Shown one piece after another: positions 53,014 through 63,216 of a stretch of DNA of 64,000 nt. Positions within the stretch are counted from its first letter, which is position 1; each line of letters starts with the position of its first letter. Origin of the DNA: JAMXLO01 sp963726125 (GTDB lineage Bacteria; Pseudomonadota; Alphaproteobacteria; Acetobacterales; Acetobacteraceae); NCBI GenBank assembly GCA_963726125.1, contig CAVSBG010000013.1:1-64000 (forward strand). Reading direction: 5' to 3'. The notes beneath the pieces were generated by a model. That model saw only the letters and a program-made list of their open reading frames with translations. It was not told the DNA's origin and searched no databases. A program made the translations under genes and the position numbers.

Positions 53014-53071
53014 TAACGCTCTGAGCCTTGGATCAGAACCATGAACGGGCGTGCCGCGCGGCAGCCGGACG

Positions 53072-56000
53072 TCATCCCGTGGCTTGATAGAGTCCCGGCT
53101 GCCTCTCCGGCGATACCGGGTGCTCGATGACGGGTGCGGCTGCCGTCGTAACGAGCGGAACGCCAAAATACGGATCGTGCTTCGCGCAAAAGGCCACGCT
53201 GCCCTTCCGCACAAGTGCGTCGAGTGCCGCCAGGCAAGGTCCCGGCGCCGAAGGGAACGACTTGTGGCTGAAGCTGGAGAGAACTCGCTCGTACTGCGCT
53301 CTGTCGAGGCCGTATGCCAGCGCAACAACAGCATCCATGGCCGCGCGCAGCCGCCGTCGTGACCCTTCGTCCGTGATCGCCGGCCACGCAGGGCACGCGC
53401 CGCCAAGCTGTTCACGCCACAGCGGCGCAAAGTCGCGGTGATTGCAGCACAGCCGCAGGCATCCATGCGCCAGGAACACATCGGCTTCGGGTGACAGTGC
53501 GGGCACCGGCAAATCCGCGAGTATATACAAACTGACATGGGCCGCGGCTTTCTGGCGCACCAGCCAGTCGAACGCGAAGCTATTCAAAATCGCAACCAGC
53601 GTCAGCGCTGCGGCATTCGGTCGGCGCGCCGGCTTGCGTTCCACGCTGATCGTGTGGCCGCACAGCACGCCAGGCGGCAGCATCGTCGCGATGACCGTGC
53701 GTTCATTGGTGGCTCCGGCAATGTCGCGGCAGGCTGCCCGGAAGTAGCGCACGCTGTCCGCGGTCTGCGGCTTCCGCGCGAGGCTTTGTGTGGAGACAAC
53801 GTATCGAGGCACCGTCTCGCGCCGATCGCTGAACTGATGAATGGTCTTGCCTTCATGCAATGGCAGATAGCCGGCACGCTGAAGATCGCGATTACCAGAT
53901 CCCACGAGCGTCGAGACCAGGCGGAAACTGTGCGCATCGTCCGTCATGTGGAGCTCGCGGCTCAGCGCGATCCCCAAGCCGCCGATCCATTCGCCGAACC
54001 GTTGCCGATCCATAAATATCTGGCTTGCCAGGGCGACGTCTGCACTATGTCGCAGCTCCAGGAAGGTGGCGTGCGCTCCACCGGACGTTTCGATGAAGTT
54101 CCGCCCGTACTCCATCAATCGGCCGGGCTGATTACTCTGCTCCAACTCTGTCAGATAGAAGGCGCAGTGCACGGTCCGTGTCGGCCCGGGGCGTCGCGCC
54201 ACGATCAGAGCGAACTTGAAGCGGCCATCGATGTCGAACAGCTTCTTCCTGTTCTCAAACGACAGGCACGTCTCCAGACGTGTTGCCTCCAGATAAAGCT
54301 GTCGAACACCGGTTGCGCCTTCATTGGCATGGAAGGCAGACGGAACCACCATGCCAATCGCGCCGGTGGGCCCGGCCAGTCGCAGCATCCGCTCCGCGAA
54401 TACGCGATAGAGATCGAGCTTGCCGCCCATTACGGCACCTTGCGCGCCGAAGCGCTGGTGCGAGTAGGTTCGATCGATCAACCGGTGCTGGCGTGTGAAC
54501 GTCTCCTGGTGATCGTGCCAGGCGTTCGCGACGGCGGGGTCCGACAGCAGCCGCTGCTGGATTGCATGTGCCTCCTGTCGACCCGGCGCATCCAGGATCG
54601 ACAGATCACAGCCAGCCAGGAATTCTGCACTGCTGGGCTGCAAGATATCCCATGGCGGGTTGCTCAGCACCGCATCGAAGCCGCTGGCGACACTCGACGC
54701 GCTGTCGGACCAGAATATTTCGGGGAATGTCAGGTCCCAGGGCAACGCGTGGTCGCCCGCAGCCAGCATCGCCGACTGCCGCTTCGTCAAAGTGCCTGGC
54801 CATGTCCCGGTTGCCGTGACTTCACATGCGAGCGCCAGCCATTCGTCATCCGCATCGCGGGTTGCCAAAGCGACTGCTCCGGACCAGGCACGCGCCAACA
54901 GACGCAAAGGCTGCAGCGCCACGTCCAACCGGCATTTCGCTGCCGACTTCAGCACCAGATCCGCGGCATTGCTGCCCACCGTCGCGGTCAGTGATTGCAC
55001 GTCGCGCAATGCAGCGCGCAATACGCGGCCGAGTTCCTGGTGAACGCCGCGCGCCAGCAGAGGGTCCAACTCGCCACCACCGACGGGCAGCGTCATTATG
55101 GACGCGAAGAACGGTCCCAGCACCGAATCGCCGTGCACCAGCCGATGATCGAGGAATGTGAGCGGCAATCCCTCGGCATAGGACTTCAACCAGAGCGACA
55201 CCTTCGCCAATTCTATGGCCAGGCGGTTGCTGTCCACGCCATACAGGCAATGCACCGCGACCAGACGGCGGCATATCGCCAAGGCGCGTGACTGGGAGAT
55301 GCCGCTCTCGCCACCCTCCGTCGCGCGACTGGGCAGGTAGGCAAGCAACAGTCCGTCTGGTTCAGGCAGGTCGGCAACGCGCCTGCGCAGCGCTGCGGCC
55401 CTTGCCAGCAACTCCAGGCGGCGTTCGTCAGGCCCTTGCGCGGCCGCTGCTTCCGCCGTCGTCGCCAACTCGTCGCACATGCGGCACGCGGCATATAACG
55501 CCTCGCCGAGATAGCGGCATGCCTCCACGAGAAAGTGCCCGCTGCCAGTGGCGGGATCGAGCACCTTCAGCGTCAGTATCGCCGAGGGATCGGGATCCGC
55601 ATCGAGACTGCGCCGGGCGATTTGCGGCGCGAGCGACTCTCGTACCAGGAACCGAACGAACGCGTGCGGGGTATAGTACGATCCAGTCGCCTTGCGGCCG
55701 AAGCCGACGCGCAGGAAGAATCGCCCGGGCTCGATGTTCTCCACGCACGTCACGCGCGTTCCGTCACCATCCGCGCCGGGATGGCGATACCGCGCGGCCT
55801 GCGCGCTTGGTACGACCACCTCTAATTTCGCCCGGCGCAGCCGCGTCATTGGTGTGGGTGCGATGCCGGGCTGTAGTTCCAGCAGCGCTTCATAGACGCG
55901 GCCGAGTTCCTCTACGTCGAGTGAACCGTAATGGACCCTCTCACGCGCACGTCCCTTGGGCGATGTCCAAAGCAGGTGATCGAGCAATAGCGCCACCGCG

Positions 56001-57094
56001 CGCTCGCCCCACGCCAGCCGATCGAGCAGGGGCGTGGTATGATCGCCGAACAAGGCACCGCCAAGCGGCGCGATCGACAGTTCGCTGCACGACAGTCCAT
56101 CGCGGAACACACGGAACAACAGGCGCAGTCCGTCTTCCAGGAGCGTGCCGGTATCGTGGCTGTTATCGAGGAAGCGTCGCACGAGCGGCCCAAGCGCACG
56201 GTTGGGCGACAACGCGTGACGCCACAGATGTGTGGAAGCAAAGCTGAACGCGCGCGCCGGATCCGCTGTGCTCTCCAGCTTCAATATGAAGAGCAAGCGG
56301 TACACGAGTACCAATCCTTCGTGCCACAGCGCATCCGCGTCGGCGTGAAGATTGTGCTCCAGGGCATTCGATGGATGTTCGAGCACACCCTGTAGGAAAC
56401 CCTCGATCGCGGTGCGTGCCTGTAGGCGCAGATCCTTGGTGACCCTGGTCTGACTCAGCCGCGCGGCATCCAACACGTCGGGCAGCGCGGCAATACCCTT
56501 TGGCGCAGCGAGCGCCAACAGCAGGCGATATGAGTCGGGTGCCAGGCTACGCGCACGCCACCCATCTCCGCCGGCGAGCGGGATCGCGATATAGCTGTCC
56601 GAGTGAACCGGATCGCACAGGAGTACGCGGAGCTCATTGCCGTTCGTCAGCAGCCCGAGCCGCTCGGCTTTTGCGAGCAGGACACGTTGGGCACATCGCG
56701 TCGGGCTGAACCGATAGGCCCGGCCACTGCGTGCTGGCGCATCAAGATCGGTGTCACCGCCGCATGTCCATGCACGCAGCCGCGCGCCGCAAGGAGCTTG
56801 CATCAGCCAGCCGCCGTCCTCGCTGCCTTCGCGTGTCGTCGCATCATCCTGGCGGATCGGACGATTGAAACGCAGGCGTTCGGCGAGCGGCGCGATGACA
56901 TGGTTGCAAATACGCTGAGCGCCACCGGCGTTGACGAGCTGGCGGCGAACCGCATCCCAGTTGCGCTCGAAATTCTTGCCCTCGACGTGGTGCAGCAAGC
57001 CCAGTGTGGCGAGGTGCGTGTGCAGGTCGAACCGCACGAATGGCTCCGGTAACGCCGAACCGAAGAATGTGCAATCACGCAGATCAAGCGTCAT
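53072..57094 (-). CDS. Eco57I-like N6-adenine DNA methyltransferase, DISARM DrmMI-like
   Basis: 1340 residues. A large N-terminal region (1-460) precedes GSYYTPHAFVRFLV (motif X, about 472-485). VLDPATGSGHFLVEACRYLG (motif I, 511-530) follows, and AVLSNPPWDIL (motif IV, 807-817) completes a gamma-type N6-adenine methylase. About 280 residues separate I and IV, as in large PglX/DrmMI-type enzymes. The C-terminal part with ILADLPVPALSPEADVFLAH is a probable DNA-recognition region. The ATG overlaps the stop of the helicase gene by 4 bases, so the helicase is translated first and the two are coupled. This order and size match drmD-drmMI of class 1 DISARM. No endonuclease motif was recognised in it. 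Confidence 0.87.
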   Translation of the reverse strand: MTLDLRDCTFFGSALPEPFVRFDLHTHLATLGLLHHVEGKNFERNWDAVRRQLVNAGGAQRICNHVIAPLAERLRFNRPIRQDDATTREGSEDGGWLMQAPCGARLRAWTCGGDTDLDAPARSGRAYRFSPTRCAQRVLLAKAERLGLLTNGNELRVLLCDPVHSDSYIAIPLAGGDGWRARSLAPDSYRLLLALAAPKGIAALPDVLDAARLSQTRVTKDLRLQARTAIEGFLQGVLEHPSNALEHNLHADADALWHEGLVLVYRLLFILKLESTADPARAFSFASTHLWRHALSPNRALGPLVRRFLDNSHDTGTLLEDGLRLLFRVFRDGLSCSELSIAPLGGALFGDHTTPLLDRLAWGERAVALLLDHLLWTSPKGRARERVHYGSLDVEELGRVYEALLELQPGIAPTPMTRLRRAKLEVVVPSAQAARYRHPGADGDGTRVTCVENIEPGRFFLRVGFGRKATGSYYTPHAFVRFLVRESLAPQIARRSLDADPDPSAILTLKVLDPATGSGHFLVEACRYLGEALYAACRMCDELATTAEAAAAQGPDERRLELLARAAALRRRVADLPEPDGLLLAYLPSRATEGGESGISQSRALAICRRLVAVHCLYGVDSNRLAIELAKVSLWLKSYAEGLPLTFLDHRLVHGDSVLGPFFASIMTLPVGGGELDPLLARGVHQELGRVLRAALRDVQSLTATVGSNAADLVLKSAAKCRLDVALQPLRLLARAWSGAVALATRDADDEWLALACEVTATGTWPGTLTKRQSAMLAAGDHALPWDLTFPEIFWSDSASSVASGFDAVLSNPPWDILQPSSAEFLAGCDLSILDAPGRQEAHAIQQRLLSDPAVANAWHDHQETFTRQHRLIDRTYSHQRFGAQGAVMGGKLDLYRVFAERMLRLAGPTGAIGMVVPSAFHANEGATGVRQLYLEATRLETCLSFENRKKLFDIDGRFKFALIVARRPGPTRTVHCAFYLTELEQSNQPGRLMEYGRNFIETSGGAHATFLELRHSADVALASQIFMDRQRFGEWIGGLGIALSRELHMTDDAHSFRLVSTLVGSGNRDLQRAGYLPLHEGKTIHQFSDRRETVPRYVVSTQSLARKPQTADSVRYFRAACRDIAGATNERTVIATMLPPGVLCGHTISVERKPARRPNAAALTLVAILNSFAFDWLVRQKAAAHVSLYILADLPVPALSPEADVFLAHGCLRLCCNHRDFAPLWREQLGGACPAWPAITDEGSRRRLRAAMDAVVALAYGLDRAQYERVLSSFSHKSFPSAPGPCLAALDALVRKGSVAFCAKHDPYFGVPLVTTAAAPVIEHPVSPERQPGLYQATG

Positions 57095-60000
57095 GCAAAG
57101 GCCGGCGGCACGAGCATGAGCAAGCCGATGGGGCGCAGCGCAGGTGGCTGCATCACACTACGCGCGACATGTTCCTTGCCACGCTGCTGAAACAACTCGA
57201 TCACGCTGCCGGCTTCACGACGGCGGTTCGGCAAGTTGTTGACGTCAGCCGCGAAACCCGCGAGGCGATCGAGTGGCGCGTCCAGGAATTGCCAATTCGG
57301 ACCAGGTGGGTCGGTGCCAAACAGATCGCCCGTGCGTGGCACATAGGCACCACAGATGTCTTTGCAGCGCGTTTGCAACCAGTCCTGGAGGTCAGTGCCT
57401 TCTCGATCGATGCGAGGCTTTTGCTCGCACCAGAATGATGTCGCGACCCGATGCATCGCGGTGTTTGCGACTGCCGCGACACAGGTACCGTGCGCGGGAG
57501 CCCAGCCTGCGAACAGCCTCTGCCAAACGTCTTGCAATGGCTGCCCGTCGCGTTTGCTGTCCGCCAGCCGTAGCCACTGATCGGACGCGCCGACCTCCTT
57601 CGCGACGTCGTCCTGGGAGAGCATTACGGCGATAACCCACTGCATCTCGATGCGCTGACCGCTGCGCAATTCGGCGCCGTAGGTGAACAACACGGAGGGC
57701 GGGATATTGCCATCGGCCCGCGCTACGCTCACACGCGCGTCGGAGCCGGTCCCACTCGTCCGTTGCGCACGAGAGCAGGCACGACGGACAACCGGATGCG
57801 TCCGGCCGAGATATGCCAACGAACGTCCATGGTTATCCCGTAACGAAGCGCGGTCGTTGGTAACGCGCAGCACGCCGAGGTCGCTGTCGAACCCGGGAAG
57901 TCCATCCAGGCCGACGCGCCATTCCGTGGGCAGTCGCATCACATCGCGATTGCCAACGGGATGTCCCGTCTCCTGTGCGATGGTCGCCGCAACGAACGCA
58001 GGCAGATCGATGCGGCCGCGCGCACGGTCGTTACAAATTTGCGCCGCGTTCTCTTCAGCGGGATCCGAAGCATCGCTGAGCACCTCGTGGTCCGCGAGCC
58101 AGCCATGCCGCACCGCGGATCGCTCGAAGCCGTCGAAGGCGCGGTCGATCTCGTGGAGCAGATCGCGATACGCATCGGTGTTGGTTTCCTCTGCCACACG
58201 ATCCAATGTCCGGATGGCGGGCGGCTCATCCTCGAACAGCGTTGCCTGCGCTTCGGCAAACCCGGCAACCAGGCCGGTGCTCCATGCGTCCTCGTCTGCT
58301 GTCACCCCGAGTGTGTCGGGCATGAACGAAAGGTGCGCGCGGGCTTTCTCGTGCTTTGCGATCAGCCGAAGCAGCAGCCGTTCCTCGAAGGTGCCGGCGA
58401 TGTAGAGGTATCGAATTTGCGGTTCGTGCGTCTGTCCGTAGCGATCGATGCGGCCATTGCGTTGCTCAAGGCGGTTCGGATTGTACGGCAGGTCGAGATG
58501 GATCAGATGGAAACATCGCTGTTGCAGGTTCAGGCCTTCCGCGAGCGTGTCGGTGCTGACCAGGATGATGCCGTCCTGTTCGGCACAGCGTTCCGCGATC
58601 CTTGTGCGCTCGGGTTCGGCATCGATGCCGCTGATTGCCAACACCTCGCCATCGATCGTATGCGCACGCCGCAGCGCCTGGAGCGCCGCCAGTTGGCTGT
58701 CGGCGTATTCCGTGTAGATCAGGATATTGGCGTGCGGATACTCGCCGCGGATTATGCGGACCTGATCAACCAGCGCGGCAAGTTTGGGATCAAACGGTTC
58801 CGCTGCCACGCCAAGGCCGATCAGCGCATCGAGCGCCTCGGCGGTCGCACCGGCGTGTATCAGCGTGGCAAGTTCCGTGGCGGCGAAAATCTGCAGATCG
58901 GCGGCCATGCCATCGGCCTCCAATTCCGCGATGTCGCCTTCCGCCGCCTCCTCCAGCACGCCGAACCGCAACAGCCTCTTGCGATATGCCCGCAGCGCCC
59001 GTGACCGTTCCCGCCGAAGCTGTTCGGCCGCCTGATCGGCTGCCAGCGAATACCGTTCAGCGACCACGCGCAGCGTCGCAATGCAGGCGCTGATGGTGGA
59101 GACCGATCGCTTCAACAGACTGACGAACGCGAGCGCGTCGGCATGCTGTTTCCCTCGCGTCGCACGTCGAAGCCGCGGTGCAATCAGTGCCGCAAGCGCG
59201 CGGTGAAACTGCTGCGCCGCTTGCGCCACATCGACGATACGTACCGGGACCACGCGCCGGTCGCGAAACAGCGGCGCTCCCGTTGCGTGATCGCGGATAT
59301 GCGACTTCAGCCGCCTGACCACATGCCGCCGATAAGCCGAACCGACCAAACCGCCACGGCCATCAACCAGGCTCGGATCGAGCAGCTCGATCAGCGAGGC
59401 GAAATGCGGATCGTATCCGTCATGCGGCGTGGCGGTCAGCAGCAGCAACCCATCGCACCGCCGCGCAATCACCTCCGCCAGGCGTCGGCGCTGGGTATCC
59501 GCGCGATCGATCGTCGCCGTGGAACCAATGCAGTGATGTGCCTCGTCGATGACCGCCAGATCCCACGCCGAGCGCTCGAGCTCCTCGAGCACGCGCTCCT
59601 GCTTGGCGAAGTCGAGCGAAACCAGGCACAGCCCGATCGCATCGAACGGGTTGCCGCCGAGCTCCAGTTTGCGTCGCTGTTCCTGCAATGCCGCGGCATC
59701 GGCGATGATGGTGAACCGCAGCCCAAACCGCTGTCGCAGCTCCTGCGCCCATTGCACCAGCAATGGCCCCGCGGGAGCGACGATCAGCACACGATGCGCG
59801 CGTCGTCGCGCGATCATCTCGCAGATGATAAGGCCGGCCTCGATTGTCTTACCGAGCCCGACGCCGTCTGCCAGCAACAGACGCGGCCGCGGCAATTCCA
59901 GCGCGCGCATCAACGGAACGAACTGGTAAGGCTCGATGTGGATGCGGCCGGGTTCGGCCAACAGTACGTCCCGCGCACCGAGCACCTGCTCCAACAGGCA

Positions 60001-60237
60001 GGCCTGATGGTGCAGCCGCCATCCAGCGAGCGACCCCGGGGCTTCCGGCCGAAACTCCGCTCGCATTATCTCGACATGTTCGGCGGGGTGCAGCAGATCC
60101 CATTCCAACCCGCTCATGTCGCCGTCGGCGCAGCGCAGCCGCAGCAACGTCTGCGCGCCGAGTGGCACGACCTCCATGACATCCCAGGCCAGTCCGTGCG
60201 CGCTGACCCGGCTGCCGGACACGAACTCTGCTCCCAT
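57091..60237 (-). CDS. SNF2-type helicase, DISARM DrmD-like
   Basis: 1048 residues from the ATG at 60235-60237; a TTG at 60267 is also in frame (numbering here is from the TTG). LLLADGVGLGKTIEAGLI (130-147) is Walker A, VIDEAHHC (239-246) the DEAH Walker B box and LLLLTATPHDGYDP motif III. In the second RecA-like domain, ANILIYTEYADSQLAALQAL, ILVSTDTLAEGLNLQQ and HLDLPYNPNRLEQRNGRIDR with YGQ are motifs IV-VI. These are diagnostic of SNF2/Rad54-like helicases linked to restriction. The C-terminal 400 residues are unassigned. It is upstream of and overlaps the methylase gene; together they resemble DrmD and DrmMI. It probably translocates on DNA to let the system discriminate or block phage DNA. 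Confidence 0.9.
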   Translation of the reverse strand: MGAEFVSGSRVSAHGLAWDVMEVVPLGAQTLLRLRCADGDMSGLEWDLLHPAEHVEIMRAEFRPEAPGSLAGWRLHHQACLLEQVLGARDVLLAEPGRIHIEPYQFVPLMRALELPRPRLLLADGVGLGKTIEAGLIICEMIARRRAHRVLIVAPAGPLLVQWAQELRQRFGLRFTIIADAAALQEQRRKLELGGNPFDAIGLCLVSLDFAKQERVLEELERSAWDLAVIDEAHHCIGSTATIDRADTQRRRLAEVIARRCDGLLLLTATPHDGYDPHFASLIELLDPSLVDGRGGLVGSAYRRHVVRRLKSHIRDHATGAPLFRDRRVVPVRIVDVAQAAQQFHRALAALIAPRLRRATRGKQHADALAFVSLLKRSVSTISACIATLRVVAERYSLAADQAAEQLRRERSRALRAYRKRLLRFGVLEEAAEGDIAELEADGMAADLQIFAATELATLIHAGATAEALDALIGLGVAAEPFDPKLAALVDQVRIIRGEYPHANILIYTEYADSQLAALQALRRAHTIDGEVLAISGIDAEPERTRIAERCAEQDGIILVSTDTLAEGLNLQQRCFHLIHLDLPYNPNRLEQRNGRIDRYGQTHEPQIRYLYIAGTFEERLLLRLIAKHEKARAHLSFMPDTLGVTADEDAWSTGLVAGFAEAQATLFEDEPPAIRTLDRVAEETNTDAYRDLLHEIDRAFDGFERSAVRHGWLADHEVLSDASDPAEENAAQICNDRARGRIDLPAFVAATIAQETGHPVGNRDVMRLPTEWRVGLDGLPGFDSDLGVLRVTNDRASLRDNHGRSLAYLGRTHPVVRRACSRAQRTSGTGSDARVSVARADGNIPPSVLFTYGAELRSGQRIEMQWVIAVMLSQDDVAKEVGASDQWLRLADSKRDGQPLQDVWQRLFAGWAPAHGTCVAAVANTAMHRVATSFWCEQKPRIDREGTDLQDWLQTRCKDICGAYVPRTGDLFGTDPPGPNWQFLDAPLDRLAGFAADVNNLPNRRREAGSVIELFQQRGKEHVARSVMQPPALRPIGLLMLVPPAFA

Positions 60238-60339
60238 CCCGGCACTGTTGATGGGACAGGTTAACAAGTTGCGACCATGGTGGGCTTAACAACGGCCCGC
60301 GTCAGGCCGATGCTGGGGCAGCCCCGCGGGAGGAAGCCA

Positions 60340-61915
60340 ATGAACGATCAGCCGGTGACGTCGACGCAGCCAATCGTGGACACGGCATCAGGCCGTGTGC
60401 GCGGTGCAATCATCGAGGGCGTGGCGGCGTTCAAGACCATCCCGTACGGCGCGCCGACATCCGGTGCCAACCGTTTCATGCCACCACATAAGCCCACGCC
60501 CTGGGCAGGCACACGTGATGCGCTGGATTACGCAGGACACGCTCCGCAACAGGGGTTGCGTCCCGCCACACGGCCGGAGCTTGCCGATTTCTCCGGCCCG
60601 CCCGACACCTCGCCGGAAACCGAGGAATGCCTGACCCTGAACGTCTGGTCGCCTGGCGTAGGGCAGGGCACCAAACGGCCCGTCATGGTGTGGTTCCATG
60701 GTGGTGCGTTTTCCTACGGCACGTCCAATGTGGCGCGGCTTCAGGGATCGCGCCTGGCACGACGTGGCGACGTGGTCGTGGTGACGGTCAACCAGCGGCT
60801 CAACATCTTCGGCTTCCTGGATCTCTCCGCCATTGGCAGTCCGGAATTCGCCGCATCCGGCAATGCCGGCGCGCTCGACATGGTTGCGGCATTGGAATGG
60901 GTGCGCGACAACATCGACCGCTTCGGCGGCGATCCCTCCAACGTGACGATCTTCGGCGAGTTCAGGCGGCGGCGGCAAAGTCTGCACGCTGATGTCGATG
61001 CCCGCGGCGCAAGGACTGTTCCATCGCGCCATCGTGCAGAGCGGTGCGGTGGTGCGCCTGCGCGAACCCGACCGCGCCGCCAAACTGACCGATGCGGTGC
61101 TGGGGGTCCTCGGGTTGGGGCGCAGCGATCTTGGGACGTTGCAATCGCTGCCGATGGCACAGGTTCTCGCCGCGGTCGATCCTGCGCTGAAGGTACTGGG
61201 TCCTGCGCCACTGCCGCTGTTCGATCGGTATCCGTTCGGCCCGGTCGTGGATGGCTCGATCGTGCCGGGGCATCCGTTCGAACCCGAGGCGCCGGCGATC
61301 TCGGCCCACATCCCGCTGCTGATCGGCGACATGAAGGACGAGATGGCGAGCTTCCTCGCGCGCGACGATGCGGTCTGGCATCGCACGTTGACCGAACCGG
61401 CGTTGCGCGAGCGGGTTGCGGCGGTGGCTGGTGGGCACACTGATCGTGTGATCGCGACTTATCAGCGGCTGTATCCGGACATGAACCCGGCCGAACGGCT
61501 GATCGCCACGCTGACCGATTCCAACTTCCGCATCCGTTCGCTGATGGTTGCGGAGCGCAAGGCGGCACAGGGTGGCGCGCCAACTTACATGTACGCTTTC
61601 GAGTGGGAGACGCCGGTGCAGGGAGGGCGCCTGAAATCACCGCATGCGCTCGACGTGCCCTTCACGTTCGACACGATCGACCTGACCAACGCCACCGATC
61701 GCAGCGCAACCGCGCACACGCTGGCCGCGACGATGTCAGAGACCTGGGCGGCCTTTGCTCATAGCGGCGTGCCTGCGCACAAGTCGCTGCCGCATTGGCC
61801 GGCTTACGATGTGGCGCAGCGATCGACGATGATCTTGGACGCTGACTGCCGTGTGGAGAACGATCCGCGTGGCGAAACCAGGCAGCTCTGGCAGGAGATC
61901 ACGGCGCCGCACTGA
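60340..61915 (+). pseudogene. Type B carboxylesterase, frameshifted at the nucleophile elbow
   Basis: The start at ATG 60340 has GGGAGGAAG upstream. The first part has VRGAIIEGVAAFKTIPYGAP, TEECLTLNVWSPGVG and MVWFHGGAFSYGTSNVARLQ with the oxyanion loop. WVRDNIDRFGGDPSNVTIFG then leads to the GESGGG elbow. Exactly there, at 60958-60962, one extra T turns GAG TCA GGC into GAG TTC AGG. The normal frame resumes as GGGGKVCTLMSMPAAQGLFH and goes on to 61915, with the catalytic Glu/Asp and His regions present. The whole span is 3n+1. The product would be truncated before the Ser, so no active esterase is made if the sequence is right. Confidence 0.87.
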
Positions 61916-61921
61916 TGCACT

Positions 61922-62018
61922 AACTCCCTCTCCCGCGAAGCGGGGAGAGTAGGGAGGGGGTGCCGCCAACCGAAACACCCCCTCCCTACCCTCCCCCGCT
62001 TCGCGGGAGAGGAGATTT
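61922..62018. repeat. REP-like double palindrome, copy 3
   Basis: AACTCCCTCTCCCGCGAAGC and the mirrored CCCCCGCTTCGCGGGAGAGG end a 97-base unit nearly identical to 52750-52849, with a slightly different centre. It lies between the esterase and the gentisate dioxygenase gene. Confidence 0.82.
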
Positions 62019-62095
62019 GGGCGGTTGACATCGCGCGATTGACTCGGGTTCGACCGCTGCCTAGAGGCCAGGGGTCCACCTCTAGGGAGGCTCGC

Positions 62096-63146
62096 ATGAA
62101 CGACACGGCAATCGCCCCGGCAACGGAGCGGCAGGCATTCTACGACCGGATCGGCGAGCATTCCCTGGCGCCCTTGTGGGAACGCCTCCATGCCATGGTG
62201 ACGCGCTCACCTGTGACACCAGCCCACGCGACCCTGTGGGACTACGACAAGGTCGTGCGGCCGTTCCTGATGCAGGCCGGCGGCCTGATCACCGCCAAGG
62301 AAGCCGAACGCCGCGTGCTGATCCTGGAGAATCCGGGTCTGCGCGGCATGAATGCGATCACGCATTCCCTGTTCGCGGGTCTGCAATTGATCATGCCGGG
62401 CGAGGTCGCGCCGGCGCATCGCCATTCGCAGTCGGCGCTCCGCTTCATCATCGAGGGGCACGGCGCCTACACCGCGGTCGAAGGCGAGCGCACGATGATG
62501 GAGCCGGGCGATTTCGTCATTACGCCAAGCTGGACCTGGCACGACCACGGCAACGACGCGGACCAGCCGATGGTGTGGCTGGACGGACTGGACGTGCCGA
62601 TCGTAGCACTGTTCGACGCCAGCTTCGCGGAGCCGGCCAATGCGGACAGCCAGACGGTGACGCGTCCGGAGGGCGACAGCCTGGCGCGCTACGGCGCAAA
62701 CATGCTGCCGGTGGATTGGCATCCGACGGTGAAGAGCTCGCCGGTGTTCAACTACCCCTATGAGCGTTCGCGTGAGGCGCTCGCCACGTTGGCGCGCAAC
62801 GGCGAAGCGGACGCCTGCCACGGCTACAAGCTGCGCTACGTCAATCCCGCGTCGGGTGAATCGGCAATGCCGACCATCGGGGCATTCATGCAGTTGCTGC
62901 CTGCGGGGTTTGCGTCCGCGCCGTACCGGTCAACCGATGGCACTGTCTTCGTCGCCGTGGAAGGCGAGGGGGAAACGGTGATCGGGGACACCACGCTTCG
63001 CTGGAAGCCACGGGACATCTTCGTTGTGCCAAGCTGGCATCGGCACCGTCATCGTGCCAGCAGCGAGGCAGGACCTGTTCAGCTTCTCCGATCGTCCGGT
63101 GCAGGAGAAGCTCAGGCTGTGGCGGGAGGAGCGCGGCGGCACCTGA
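62096..63146 (+). CDS. Gentisate 1,2-dioxygenase (cupin), late frameshift
   Basis: The start at ATG 62096 has GGGAGG six bases upstream. The N-terminal cupin has APAHRHSQSALRFIIEGHGA and the metal His in HDHG, with TPSWTWHDHGN typical of gentisate dioxygenases. A second cupin follows (YRSTDGTVFVAVEGEGETVI, VPSWHRHRHRAS). The enzyme opens the gentisate ring with Fe(II) and oxygen. At about 63075 the reading must shift by one base: the expected LFSFSDRPVQEKLRLWREER lies in the next frame and ends at the TGA 63144-63146. In the unshifted frame a spurious tail would run to 63235 into the convergent protease gene. The span is 3n+1. It could still be active if the tail is tolerated. Confidence 0.85.
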
Positions 63147-63216
63147 CGTACCGCCTCGCCCCGTCCCCCACCCGTCATGGCGGAGCTTGCGCCCGCCATG
63201 ACGTCTCGTTCGCGGA

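Noticed and set aside
52645..53538. Upstream extension of the lipB frame
   Set aside because: It crosses the REP-like repeat, the tRNA and the methylase gene; LipB of normal length starts at 52644.
52931..60267. tRNA-Leu as proven attachment site of an island
   Set aside because: No second copy of the tRNA 3' end and no integrase were recognised in the window, so integration remains only a possibility.
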